The notes below the pieces were generated by a model. It ran no database searches, was not told the DNA's origin, and worked only from the letters and a program-made list of their open reading frames with translations. From the NCBI GenBank assembly GCA_026225255.1, contig JAMFSJ010000073.1:1-64000 (forward strand): 64,000 nt of DNA, written 5' to 3'. The DNA is from Methylacidimicrobium fagopyrum. Lineage in GTDB: Bacteria; Verrucomicrobiota; Verrucomicrobiia; Limisphaerales; UBA11358. Made by a program: the position numbers and the translations under genes. Positions 49,088 through 59,062 of the stretch are shown here, piece by piece; positions within the stretch are counted from its first letter, which is position 1, and each line of letters starts with the position of its first letter.

Positions 49088-50497
49088 GTGATGAGCTTGA
49101 ATAAAAAATCTCCCGTTTCGCGCAGTGGACGTTTTGCCAGCGGCCCGGCGGCGGACGTTGCGCAATTCACCGAATCCATTTCCTTTGACTGGCGCTTGTG
49201 GAAGCACGACATCCTCGGTTCGCTCGCCCACGCCGCCATGCTCAAGAAAATCGGCGTGCTCACCAAGGCCGAAGAGATCGCCATCATCCGCGGCCTCGAC
49301 CAGATCGCCAAAGAGATCAAAGCTGGCCAATTCAAGTGGAAACCGGAATTGGAAGATGTCCACATGAACATCGAAGCGGAACTCACCAAGCGCGTGCCCG
49401 CCGGTGCCAAATTGCACACCGCCCGTTCGCGCAATGATCAAGTCGCGCTCGACGTGCGGTTATGGTTGCGCGATGAAATCACGGCATTGCTCGGCGAAAT
49501 CGCCAATCTTCAACGCGCTCTCGTCGGCCTCGGCGAAAAAAATGCGGACGTGATCATTCCTGGTTACACGCATCTACAACGCGCCCAGCCGGTTTATTTT
49601 GCGCATCATCTACTCGCCTACGTCGAGATGCTTGAGCGCGATTGCGAACGGCTTTGGGATTGTCATTCGCGCGTAAACATCTGCCCGCTCGGCAGCGGCG
49701 CAATCGCGGGTTCCACGCTGCCGCTCGACCGCGCGTTCGTCGCGAAGCTGCTCGATTTCGTGGATGTGAACGGCCAGGTTCAACTTACGCAAAATTCTAT
49801 GGACGCCGTGAGCGACCGCGATTTCGCCGTCGAATTTTGCGCCGCCGGCGCGTTGCTCGCGATGCATATGTCCCGTCTCGCCGAGGACGTGATTCTTTGG
49901 GCCGGCGCGGAATTTAATTTCATCAAGATCGCCGATGCCTACACCACCGGATCGTCGCTCATGCCGCAGAAGAAAAATCCTGACATTGCCGAATTGTCAC
50001 GTGGCAAAACCGGTCGTGTCTATGGCAATTTGATGTCGCTGCTCACGCTGCTGAAAGGTTTGCCAATGACCTACAATCGCGATTTGCAAGAAGACAAAGA
50101 ACGTCTCTTCGACACCGCCGACACCGTCCGCGCCACGACGCGCCTGATGGCCGCGATGTTGCAAAACACCAAGATCAACGCCGCCGCCTGTGCCGCCGCC
50201 GCGAGCGATCCCGCATTGCTCGCGACCGATCTCGCCGATTATCTCGTGCTCAAAGGCATGGCCTTCCGTCCCGCGCATCACGTCGTCGGCGCCGTGGTCG
50301 CGCTCGCGGAAAAAACCGGCAAGCCGCTGAACCAACTCACACTCACAGAATTACAAAGCGTGGATAAAACCTTTGGCCGTGATGCCCTGGACGTGTTCAA
50401 TCTGAAAACCGCGATGGCCAAACGCAACCTGACCGGTGCACCGGGAACGAAGGAAGTCGCGAAGCAACTGGTGCGCTGGCGCGAACAACTTTCGTGA
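49088..50497 (+). CDS. argH: Argininosuccinate lyase
   Basis: HTARSRNDQVALDVRLWLRD; GYTHLQRAQPV; TGSSLMPQKKNPD. Confidence 0.96.
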   Translation: MMSLNKKSPVSRSGRFASGPAADVAQFTESISFDWRLWKHDILGSLAHAAMLKKIGVLTKAEEIAIIRGLDQIAKEIKAGQFKWKPELEDVHMNIEAELTKRVPAGAKLHTARSRNDQVALDVRLWLRDEITALLGEIANLQRALVGLGEKNADVIIPGYTHLQRAQPVYFAHHLLAYVEMLERDCERLWDCHSRVNICPLGSGAIAGSTLPLDRAFVAKLLDFVDVNGQVQLTQNSMDAVSDRDFAVEFCAAGALLAMHMSRLAEDVILWAGAEFNFIKIADAYTTGSSLMPQKKNPDIAELSRGKTGRVYGNLMSLLTLLKGLPMTYNRDLQEDKERLFDTADTVRATTRLMAAMLQNTKINAAACAAAASDPALLATDLADYLVLKGMAFRPAHHVVGAVVALAEKTGKPLNQLTLTELQSVDKTFGRDALDVFNLKTAMAKRNLTGAPGTKEVAKQLVRWREQLS

Positions 50498-50498
50498 A

Positions 50499-51242
50499 AT
50501 GAAAATACGCTGCATAATAAATTTGCTGACAACTGTTCTCTCACTTGGGGTAATATCATCCATTTTGACTGCTCACTCGGAGCCATTAGAATTGACGAAC
50601 GAAGCCACTGCTTTGCAATCACAGACGTTGTCTTCTAAAAAAGAAATTTGGCCTCCTGCAAAGCAATCCGAGTTGCCAGACGTGACAGCGCAAGACCCCA
50701 ATGCAACGAACTTTTTGCCGAGAATGCTTATATTATCTGGCAAGATTAACGAGTCGAGAACGACGGGCTATCCAATCGAATGGTGCGGCGACAGTTTTGA
50801 GTTAGCCATTCAGGATTCCACAAATTATTACTACAAAGAATGGCGCGACCAAAAAGATAAGTCGAACGGCCAAATGTATGGAAGCGAGGTTTTTGTTATT
50901 CAGGGCGATTCTGCCGTGCGATGGGCTTGTTTTGAACCACGATCCGGTTTGGGAATAGATTGTGGCGGTGGCAAATTTTCACCAAGAAGCATGGCAGACA
51001 TTCTGCCCGCAAGAAACCTTTGGGCTGAAAATGTTTTTGAAGGAGTGAAATCAGATAATCAAAAGGCCGAAATGTTTGACGGTGATAAAACGGAGAAGTA
51101 TTTGAATTTGGAAAAATTCGGTTCATGGTTTTTGCCACGCAAGATAGTCATTATAGAAAAATTCGGTCCTTCAGTGGTTTTGACAAAAGAATACATTGTC
51201 GCAAATTATTTTTTCAAAAGAACTAGCGGCTCAATGGCTTGA
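50499..51242 (+). CDS. Hypothetical secreted protein
   Basis: Signal-like N-terminus MKIRCIINLLTTVLSLGVISSILTAHS; start placed at 50499; no recognised family. Confidence 0.6.
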   Translation: MKIRCIINLLTTVLSLGVISSILTAHSEPLELTNEATALQSQTLSSKKEIWPPAKQSELPDVTAQDPNATNFLPRMLILSGKINESRTTGYPIEWCGDSFELAIQDSTNYYYKEWRDQKDKSNGQMYGSEVFVIQGDSAVRWACFEPRSGLGIDCGGGKFSPRSMADILPARNLWAENVFEGVKSDNQKAEMFDGDKTEKYLNLEKFGSWFLPRKIVIIEKFGPSVVLTKEYIVANYFFKRTSGSMA

Positions 51243-51396
51243 TGAAATCAACGAGAAATATTCCAAAGCCGTGAACTACCCAACAAAAATAACCGGAATT
51301 AAGTTCGATAAAAATTGAAACTCAAACCGACGGGCAAATTGAATTCTGAAAATTCTGTTCATTCTGTCTAAAAATATCCGCGCGTTTTAATTTGAA

Positions 51397-51855
51397 ATGA
51401 AAGTCGCCGCCAAAACCAGAACGTCCAAGCCCGCCCGGCGCAAGCCATTGGCCAAGGCGGTGGCAGTCAAAGGTCATGCGCTGGCGTTCCGCGAGATTGT
51501 CGGGCTGATCCAGTCTGCCCGAACACGCGCGTTTCTGGCGGTCAATACGGAGTTGATCGGACTTTACTGGCGCGTGGGCGAATACATCAGCCGCCAGCTC
51601 GCCACCGCCGCCTGGGGTGAAGGCGTGGTGGATGAATTGGCACGTTATATCGCGCTGCGACATCCGGAGTTCAAGGGTTTCACCCGCGCCAGCCTGTTTC
51701 GGATGCGGCAACTTTATGATACTTACCGCGCTTTCCAAAAAGTCGCACCACTGGTGCGACAATTGCCGTGGACGCATAATTTGTTGATCCTTTCGCAATG
51801 CAAACACTCGGAAGAGCGCGAATTTTATCAACTGGCCGTGCCTAAAACTAAATGA
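51397..51855 (+). CDS. DUF1016/YhcG N-terminal domain protein, apparently lacking the nuclease domain
   Basis: LIQSARTRAFLAVNTELIGLYWRVGEYISRQL...FKGFTRASLFRMRQLYDTY...LPWTHNLLILSQCKHSEEREFY. Confidence 0.8.
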   Translation: MKVAAKTRTSKPARRKPLAKAVAVKGHALAFREIVGLIQSARTRAFLAVNTELIGLYWRVGEYISRQLATAAWGEGVVDELARYIALRHPEFKGFTRASLFRMRQLYDTYRAFQKVAPLVRQLPWTHNLLILSQCKHSEEREFYQLAVPKTK

Positions 51856-52904
51856 CTGCATCGCTCAACGAATTGCTGAAACAAACCTCGCGCTCGTTTT
51901 ATTTGACGTTGCGCGTGTTACCCGTGCGGGTGCGGTCGCAAATTGGCCTCGCGTATTTGCTCGCGCGTTTGACGGATACGATTGCCGATACGGAAATTAT
52001 TCCAGTGGAGCAAAGGCTGCTGGCGTTGCAGAAATTGCGCGAACGGATTCTCGGCCAGAATTCTGCACCGCTAAATTTTGGCGAACTGGCCCAGCAACAA
52101 GGTTCGCCGGCGGAACGACGGTTGCTCGAAAGAAGCGAAGACAGTTTGGCGTTGTTGGAAAAACTTTCGCCCGCTGATCGGCAACTCGTCCGCACGGTGC
52201 TGACGACGATTACGAGCGGTCAGGAACTGGATTTACGGCGGTTTGGACATTTAGGTTCGACGGCGTCTCGCCCAACCGATCAGCTGGCTGATAAACAAAT
52301 TGCCATGCTCGCAACGGCGGATGAACTGGACGATTACACCTATCGCGTCGCCGGTTGCGTGGGCGAATTTTGGACGAAGATTTGCCGCGCCCATTTGTTT
52401 CCCAATGCGCGACTGGATGAAAAACAGTTGATTGAGGACGGCATCCGTTTTGGTAAAGGTTTGCAATTGGTGAACATCCTGCGCGATCTGCCGGCCGATC
52501 TGAAAATTGGCCGTTGCTATCTGCCGATGCAACGATTGGCCGAAGTAAAATTGTCGCCGGAACTTTTATTTTCGCCCGCGTCCGAAGAAAAATTTCTCAA
52601 GCTCTACCACGAATATCTGGATCAAGCCGAAGCACATCTGGCGGCGGGTTGGCGTTATACGAACACGTTGCCGTTCGGACAATTTCGCGTGCGACTCGCG
52701 TGTGCGTGGCCGGTTTTGATCGGCTTGCGGACGATTGAAAAATTGCGGGCAGCGAACGTGGCAGAATTGCAAGCCCGCGTGAAAATTTCGCGCAACGAAG
52801 TGTATGGAATCATGTGGCGCTCGGTGTTGGCAAGTCCGTTGCCGTTTGTCTGGAGGAAGTTATACCCAGTAAAAGCTGTTGCATCCGCTGACAAATTGGC
52901 GTAA
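51852..52904 (+). CDS. Squalene/phytoene synthase family protein
   Basis: SFYLTLRVLPVRVRSQIGLAYLLARLTDTIADT; YRVAGCVGEFWTKI; GLQLVNILRDLPADLKIGRCYLP. Confidence 0.9.
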   Translation: MTASLNELLKQTSRSFYLTLRVLPVRVRSQIGLAYLLARLTDTIADTEIIPVEQRLLALQKLRERILGQNSAPLNFGELAQQQGSPAERRLLERSEDSLALLEKLSPADRQLVRTVLTTITSGQELDLRRFGHLGSTASRPTDQLADKQIAMLATADELDDYTYRVAGCVGEFWTKICRAHLFPNARLDEKQLIEDGIRFGKGLQLVNILRDLPADLKIGRCYLPMQRLAEVKLSPELLFSPASEEKFLKLYHEYLDQAEAHLAAGWRYTNTLPFGQFRVRLACAWPVLIGLRTIEKLRAANVAELQARVKISRNEVYGIMWRSVLASPLPFVWRKLYPVKAVASADKLA

Positions 52905-52913
52905 AAAAACGCT

Positions 52914-53384
52914 ATGCAAGATTTAAAGTTTCACGTAATCGCTTGCGCCTGTGCGCTTAGTTTCGTTGTCACCGCGCACGCCCAAGATAATGCCGCCCAA
53001 GCCGCCGCGCGCGCTGCGGTGATCGCGCAGCTGGCTCAACTGGATAACACTAAGCCAGCTCCGGTCGCGCCCGCACCCAAGCCCGCACCAGTTGCCCCCG
53101 TCGTGGTCGCGCCGGCGGTCATCGCGCCGGTGGTCGTATCACCGACCCCGGTCGTCGCGGTGACGAATCAAGATAACGCCGCCCAAGCCCAAGCCCGCGC
53201 TGTCTTGGTGCAGCCTGCGCCCGCGCCTGTCGCGCCGATCGCCGCGCCCGTGGTCGTTGCGGTTGCCCCCGCGCCCACCACCAAAGCTGGCCGCTTGCAA
53301 GCGCTTAACGCACAATACAAAGCCAACCAAATCGCGCCGCAAAATTATTACATCCAACGTGAAGCGATCTTGAGTGGAAATTAA
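52914..53384 (+). CDS. Secreted Ala/Pro/Val-rich protein with internal repeat
   Basis: Signal peptide; QDNAAQAAARAAV and QDNAAQAQARAVL repeats; C-terminal KAGRLQALNAQYKANQIAPQNYYIQREAIL. Confidence 0.7.
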   Translation: MQDLKFHVIACACALSFVVTAHAQDNAAQAAARAAVIAQLAQLDNTKPAPVAPAPKPAPVAPVVVAPAVIAPVVVSPTPVVAVTNQDNAAQAQARAVLVQPAPAPVAPIAAPVVVAVAPAPTTKAGRLQALNAQYKANQIAPQNYYIQREAILSGN

Positions 53385-53399
53385 AAGTTATTTTCAAAA

Positions 53400-53432
53400 A
53401 ACGCCCGCTGGATTTTCCGGCGGGCGTTTTTG
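53400..53432 (+). terminator. Rho-independent terminator
   Basis: aacgcccgctggattttccggcgggcgttttt. Confidence 0.92.
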
Positions 53433-53532
53433 TTGTTGGCCTTTCCAAGTTGAGCCAGTGGTGACCGACTGAAAGACCCAGTGTCGGGCGGCCTCAAATG
53501 TTTTTCCCATCCGTGTCTATCCGTGGTTCAAT

Positions 53533-54750
53533 TTATTTTGAAGGACCATCGGTTTCCACGCTGCGAAGGGCGTCGGCGAGGGCGGTGAGATGTTGCTTCA
53601 AGGCGAAACGGCGGGTGAAATTTTCGCGGAGTTGCCCGCCGTCTTCGTGCAATAGCATTTCCAAGAGCGCGGTCGCGAGTTCCGTCGCATTTTGGCCATC
53701 GGTCAAGCCGGGATAATCCGGCGAGAACATTTCCGGCAGCGAACGCCAACGTGTGGTGACAATGGGCAAGCCGAACGCCATCGCCTCGATCAAATTCACA
53801 GGCTGGTTTTCGCCGAGGTAATTAGTTGGGAAAAGAAATAGATCGGCTTCACGAAGCAGCCGGTTTTTTTGTTCGCCGCTGACGAAACCAAGAGGTTCAA
53901 CCATCGCACCAATCTCAGGATTTTGCCGCAACTGATTAAACTCGGCTTGTTCGGCAGGGGTCACGAAATTTCCGGCAACGGCTAATTTTAAACGCAATCC
54001 GCAGTGGCGGGCGGCCAGTTTTTGATTCGCCTGTCGCACGGCTTCAATCGCCGCGAAGACGCCCTTTTCGTGGGTGCAATGCGCGAGAAATAAAATGTTC
54101 ACAATCAGCGTTTTATCCGGCTTTTCGTCGGTAAACATTTTCTGCCGCGCGCGAAAACGTTCGTTGCGCTGCGGTAGGATTTTTTCGGAAAAATCCGGGC
54201 AAGGATCAGGGATGCCATTATTGACGATGCGAATCTGGTGCGACCTCAACTTTTCGGCGTCGGCAAAATTATAGCGCGAGAGGACGATGCTTAAATCAAC
54301 CGGTCGGAACAGGTGATACGTCATGGCGCGCGATCGGATTTGCACGGAGGTTTCGAGCCATTTGGCGAGGCCGGCGGCATGCCAGTGCAGGATCACGTTT
54401 TTGAAAAACGGACGGCAAAGAAACATGATCAGCCAGTCGCGATAGAGGGCGACGCGTTTGCCGGGCGCCGGAACGTAATAGAAATTCTTCACGCCGTAGC
54501 GGAAGCGAATCCAGATCGCTTGCAAACAATACCAAAAAATGAGGAGAATTTTTCCGGCTTGAAATTCGCCAATGTTCGACAGGCTGCGCGAAAAGCGGGC
54601 GTTGACGTGATAACATTCGACCCCGGGCACGGTGGCTGGCGGCCCGTTTTTTTGACGCACGTCGCCGCCAAAACCTTCGAGCATCAATTGCACCATGTAG
54701 CTCTGGCCATGGTGCGGCGGCGGTGTATGAGCAAAAACAAGGAGCTTCAT
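53533..54750 (-). CDS. Glycosyltransferase family 4-like protein
   Basis: FAHTPPPHHGQSYMVQLMLEGFGGD; LFLAHCTHEKGVFAAIEAV; LFLFPTNYLGENQPVNLIEAMAFGLPIVTTRWRSLPE. Confidence 0.92.
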   Translation of the reverse strand: MKLLVFAHTPPPHHGQSYMVQLMLEGFGGDVRQKNGPPATVPGVECYHVNARFSRSLSNIGEFQAGKILLIFWYCLQAIWIRFRYGVKNFYYVPAPGKRVALYRDWLIMFLCRPFFKNVILHWHAAGLAKWLETSVQIRSRAMTYHLFRPVDLSIVLSRYNFADAEKLRSHQIRIVNNGIPDPCPDFSEKILPQRNERFRARQKMFTDEKPDKTLIVNILFLAHCTHEKGVFAAIEAVRQANQKLAARHCGLRLKLAVAGNFVTPAEQAEFNQLRQNPEIGAMVEPLGFVSGEQKNRLLREADLFLFPTNYLGENQPVNLIEAMAFGLPIVTTRWRSLPEMFSPDYPGLTDGQNATELATALLEMLLHEDGGQLRENFTRRFALKQHLTALADALRSVETDGPSK

Positions 54751-54933
54751 TTAGGCAAATGTGGTGGAGAATTTGGGCGAAAACTGGGCGGCAAGGAAGA
54801 TTTTTCCGAGGGGTGACCGCGAAATATGCAAAATACGCGAACGAAGCATAACCCAAAAACCAAGACGTCAGACCCGGTTTCGCGCGCGAGCTGGCATTTT
54901 GGTGGTTAACCGCTATGCTGGCAGCGAATTTTT

Positions 54934-55701
54934 ATGGCCATCCAGAAGGTCAATGTCCTCGGCGCCGGTATCAGCGTTTTGAATTTGCAAACCGCGTTGG
55001 ACGCCATTGCCGACGCGGTCAAGGCGCGACGCAAAGGTTATATTTGCGTCACCGGCGTGCATGGCGTGATGGAGGCGCAGGACGACGCCGATTTCAAAAA
55101 CATTTTGAATGGCGCGTTTCTGTGCACGCCGGATGGCATGCCGATGGTTTGGGCGGGCAAATTGAATAAGCATGGCGAGATGCGCCGCGTTTATGGTCCG
55201 GATTTGATGATGGATGTTTGCGCGTGGAGCGAAAAATCTGGCTGTAAACATTTTTTCTACGGCGGCGCGGAAGGCGTGGCGAAATTATTAGCGGAAAAGT
55301 TGCAGGCGAAATTTCCAAAACTCGATGTCGTCGGCACTTACACGCCACCGTTTCGGCCGCTGAATGCAACGGAAGAAAAAGCCCTGGCCGAACAAATCCG
55401 CATTTTGCAGCCGGACATTTTGTGGGTGGGATTGAGCACGCCGAAGCAGGAAAAGTTCATGGCGGAATATTTGCCAAAACTGGAGGTAACGTTGATGGTC
55501 GGGGTCGGCGCGGCGTTCGATTTTCACAGCGGGCGCATCAAGCAAGCGCCGCGGTGGATGCAGCGCAGCGGAATGGAATGGTTTTATCGGCTTTGCAGGG
55601 AGCCGCGCCGGCTGGCAAAACGTTATTGTCGCAATAATCCATTGTTCGTCTGGAAATTTTCCGGCCAGTTGCTGGGCTTGAAAAAATATCCACTGCCGTG
55701 A
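54934..55701 (+). CDS. WecG/TagA/CpsF family glycosyltransferase
   Basis: VHGVMEAQDD, LCTPDGMPMVW, YGPDLMMDVC, LWVGLSTPKQEKFMAEY, GVGAAFDFHSG. Confidence 0.93.
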   Translation: MAIQKVNVLGAGISVLNLQTALDAIADAVKARRKGYICVTGVHGVMEAQDDADFKNILNGAFLCTPDGMPMVWAGKLNKHGEMRRVYGPDLMMDVCAWSEKSGCKHFFYGGAEGVAKLLAEKLQAKFPKLDVVGTYTPPFRPLNATEEKALAEQIRILQPDILWVGLSTPKQEKFMAEYLPKLEVTLMVGVGAAFDFHSGRIKQAPRWMQRSGMEWFYRLCREPRRLAKRYCRNNPLFVWKFSGQLLGLKKYPLP

Positions 55702-55769
55702 TCGGCCGCGAATTTGTTTGAGTCATTTCAGCCATTTCGCTATCTATACAATGCAAATTCACCAAAACC

Positions 55770-56873
55770 GTGACTAACCAAAAGACAATCAAGCAGCCTC
55801 CGATCGGCGGAATGCTGTGGCCGCACGAAGTCGCCTTTTTGGCGTTGCTGGCGGTGGCCTATTATTACACCGATTCAAAATTTCGCGGCACGGGCGACAT
55901 GCCACTGATGTTGTTTAGCGCGGCGGTGATCGCGGCGATTCCGGTGCTTGCCTATCGCTGCAAAGACGAATGGGCAAAGTTGCCGAACAAATTATTTTTC
56001 TTCGTGCTGGCCGGCGCGTGGGTAGCGCTGTTCGCTTTTTTGGGCAATGCCACTTTCGGTTACGTGCATTCGGCTTCGCTGTTCAATTGGATGTTCGATA
56101 GCTACACCTCGCCGATTGCCGAGGAACAATATGGTCTGCTGCTGCCGTTCGCGGTGTTGGTTTTATTCTGGTGGAAACGTGAACAATTGGTCGCGAAACC
56201 GCTGAAATTTTGGTGGCCAGGAGCAATTTTGGTCGCGGTGGCGCTGTTCGTGCACTTGGTCGGTTTTATTTCGCAACAACCCAAATTATCCGTAATGGCG
56301 TTTTTGTTTGGTCTTTATGGTTTGACGGGTCTGGCGTGGGGCAAAAATTGGTTGAAGGCCAGTTTCTTTCCATTTTTCCTGCTGATATTTTGCGTTCCTG
56401 CGAGCGACACGGCGAATTGGCTGACGTTGCGGCTGCGCTTGATGGTGTCGTGGATCGTTGCGTTCATCGCGCATCTCGGCCTCGCGCCAGATTTGATCCG
56501 CGACGGCACGCAACTTTACGACGCTCAACACACCTTCGCTTACGAAGTTGCGGCGGCGTGCAGCGGCATCCACAGCCTCGTAGCGTTGTTGGCGTTGACC
56601 ACAATCTACGGTTTTATGACGTTTAAATCGTCGTGGAAACGCACGATCATGGTGCTGTCCGCGCTGCCATTAGCGGTTTTAGGCAACGTGATGCGGCTGT
56701 GTTTCACGATCATGGTCGCGGAACTCGGCGGCCAAGCCGCTGGCAAAGCGGTGGAAACCTATGCGGGCTTCGTCACGTTTGCGTTCGCCATCGTCTGTAT
56801 TTTTCTGATTGCACGCTGGCTGGAAAAGTCCGAACCCAAAAAACCGTCAACTACTGAACCCGCCAGCGTATGA
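55770..56873 (+). CDS. Exosortase/archaeosortase family protein
   Basis: Multi-TM; YEVAAACSGIHSLVALLALTTIYGF (Cys) and LGNVMRLCFTIM (Arg). Confidence 0.88.
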   Translation: MTNQKTIKQPPIGGMLWPHEVAFLALLAVAYYYTDSKFRGTGDMPLMLFSAAVIAAIPVLAYRCKDEWAKLPNKLFFFVLAGAWVALFAFLGNATFGYVHSASLFNWMFDSYTSPIAEEQYGLLLPFAVLVLFWWKREQLVAKPLKFWWPGAILVAVALFVHLVGFISQQPKLSVMAFLFGLYGLTGLAWGKNWLKASFFPFFLLIFCVPASDTANWLTLRLRLMVSWIVAFIAHLGLAPDLIRDGTQLYDAQHTFAYEVAAACSGIHSLVALLALTTIYGFMTFKSSWKRTIMVLSALPLAVLGNVMRLCFTIMVAELGGQAAGKAVETYAGFVTFAFAIVCIFLIARWLEKSEPKKPSTTEPASV

Positions 56874-57601
56874 ATCGTTCTCAAAAAATTATCGGGGGCG
56901 TGCTGCTGGTTTTGATCGCCGTCACGGCGGCGTTGCTGATGCACATGAAAGCGCACCAGCAATTGGGTTTACCGGGCGTGAAAACCCGCCCGCTGGCGGA
57001 CAGTAAAAATTTAGAAATTTTGGTGCCAGCCACCGTGCCGGGCTTCACTTCGGAAATTTTGACCAACGCGGAAACGGTGTTGCAGGTCTTGCCCGCCGAC
57101 ACCAGTTTTCGCGTGCGGGCTTATCAGGCGAGCGATGGTTTTTTTGCGCAATTAAGCGTTGTGCTGATGGGTGCAGACCGTTCCAGTATCCACAAACCGC
57201 AGATTTGCATGACGGGTCAAGGCTGGGCGATTGATAATGACCTGACCAGCGTGGTGCCGGTTCATATGGATCGCCCGTTTGCATATGATCTGCCGATCAA
57301 CAAAGTCGTAGCCACCAAAGTCATCACGGATCCTACGGGTCGGTCGCAAACAGTTACCGGCATCTATTTGTATTGGTTTGTGGACGCCACGCATTACACG
57401 GCTGATTCGTGGCGGTGGATGACGTGGTGGGTGCCGCGCGATTTGCTATTGAACGGCGTGCTTGAACGTTGGGCTTATATCTCTTATTTTTCGCCGTGTC
57501 TGCCGGGACAGGAAGCGGCGACGTTTGACCGGATGAAAAAATTAATTGCCGAGACCGTGCCGGAATTTCAGCTTGTGCCGCAGGTGAAATTGGGAAAATA
57601 A
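56870..57601 (+). CDS. Exosortase-associated EpsI-type protein
   Basis: N-terminal TM, HKPQICMTGQGW motif; overlaps exosortase gene. Confidence 0.8.
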   Translation: MNRSQKIIGGVLLVLIAVTAALLMHMKAHQQLGLPGVKTRPLADSKNLEILVPATVPGFTSEILTNAETVLQVLPADTSFRVRAYQASDGFFAQLSVVLMGADRSSIHKPQICMTGQGWAIDNDLTSVVPVHMDRPFAYDLPINKVVATKVITDPTGRSQTVTGIYLYWFVDATHYTADSWRWMTWWVPRDLLLNGVLERWAYISYFSPCLPGQEAATFDRMKKLIAETVPEFQLVPQVKLGK

Positions 57602-57646
57602 ATCCTAACTCTGGGCCGGTTAGTTTGAAGAAGTTTAAAAACTGAC

Positions 57647-59050
57647 ATGTTGCAACGCGACCAACGTTTTCGGACGCAAGTTCATCAACTCACCGACGCG
57701 TGTGTCTTTGCAACGGCGTTCTGGCTGGCCTTCGCCCTGCGCGGCAACGATTGGTTTTCGCATTTATTTGGGTTGGGATCCGTTGTCATCGGCGAGGCTA
57801 AATTCAGTAAAGTCATGTGGCTTTATCTGGTAATTTTCCCCTGCGCACCGCTGGTGTTGGAATCCCAAGGTTTTTACAAACGCACAGTTACCGGTTCGCG
57901 TTCGTCCATGCTTTGGTCGCTGTTCAAAGGCTGTTTTCTCGTGACCGTTGGGTTGGTGCTGGTCGTCTACCCTTTTAAGTTGATCTTGCCCCGTGGCGCG
58001 ACGACCCTTTTCGGCACGCTGGCCTTTTTTCTGGTCTGGATTAAGGGCGAACTATTGCGGCTGGCATTGAGCAGCCAAATCGCCAAAGCCCAATCAAAAC
58101 GCCGGATCATTCTCGCCGGCACACCGTGGGAAACCTCCCGTTTACGGCGGATGTTGCAAGATAATGGTAACAATGATTTTGAAATCGCCGCCGAATTCAA
58201 CCTCGCCGAAGCCCCCGCGAAACATCTCATCGAACTGCTCCACGAACATTCCATCAGCGGCGTGCTCGTCAGCGCGCGGCATACGCAGATCGAACGCGTC
58301 GAGGGCGTCATCCAAGTTTGCGAGATTGAAGGCGTCGAAGCGTGGCTCGTGGCGGATTTTTTTACGACGCAAATCGCCCGCGCCAGTTTTGACGAAATGT
58401 TCGGTCATCCGCTCATCGTCTTCCGTAGTGCGCCCGAAGTGTCGTGGCAGATGTTCGCCAAAGTATTGCTCGATTTTGTCGGCGCAACGCTGATGCTCCT
58501 CGTCGCCGCGTTGCCCATGCTTACGATTGCGTTACTGGTGAAATGGACTTCGCCCGGCCCCATCTTTTTCCGCCAACAACGTTCCGGCCTCAATGGTTCG
58601 CCGTTCATGATCTATAAATTCCGCACCATGACCTCCAACGCGGAGCAGCTCAAGCACGAGCTTGCAGCGATGAACGAAATGACCGGCCCCGTTTTCAAAG
58701 TCACCAACGATCCACGCGTCACGCCCATTGGCAAATGGCTTCGCAAATTCAGCCTCGACGAACTGCCGCAACTCTTCAACGTGCTGCGCGGCGAAATGAG
58801 CCTCGTCGGCCCGCGCCCGTTGCCCGTGGACGAAGTGAAACGTTTCAACGACGTCGCGCATCGCCGCCGTTTAAGCGTCAAACCCGGCCTGACCTGCCTC
58901 TGGCAAGTCAGCGGGCGCAACAAAATTTCCGATTTCAAAGAATGGGTTCGCCTCGACCTGGAATACATCGATAACTGGTCCATCTGGCTTGATCTCACCA
59001 TTCTCCTTCGCACCATTCCCGCCGTCTTTGTCGGCACCGGCGCGAAATGA
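57647..59050 (+). CDS. Exopolysaccharide polyprenyl glycosylphosphotransferase (undecaprenyl-phosphate sugar transferase)
   Basis: KWTSPGPIFFRQQRSGLNGSPFMIYKFRTM; LDELPQLFNVLRGEMSLVGPRPLPVDE; KPGLTCLWQVSGRN. Confidence 0.94.
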   Translation: MLQRDQRFRTQVHQLTDACVFATAFWLAFALRGNDWFSHLFGLGSVVIGEAKFSKVMWLYLVIFPCAPLVLESQGFYKRTVTGSRSSMLWSLFKGCFLVTVGLVLVVYPFKLILPRGATTLFGTLAFFLVWIKGELLRLALSSQIAKAQSKRRIILAGTPWETSRLRRMLQDNGNNDFEIAAEFNLAEAPAKHLIELLHEHSISGVLVSARHTQIERVEGVIQVCEIEGVEAWLVADFFTTQIARASFDEMFGHPLIVFRSAPEVSWQMFAKVLLDFVGATLMLLVAALPMLTIALLVKWTSPGPIFFRQQRSGLNGSPFMIYKFRTMTSNAEQLKHELAAMNEMTGPVFKVTNDPRVTPIGKWLRKFSLDELPQLFNVLRGEMSLVGPRPLPVDEVKRFNDVAHRRRLSVKPGLTCLWQVSGRNKISDFKEWVRLDLEYIDNWSIWLDLTILLRTIPAVFVGTGAK

Positions 59051-59062
59051 AGCACTTGCAAC

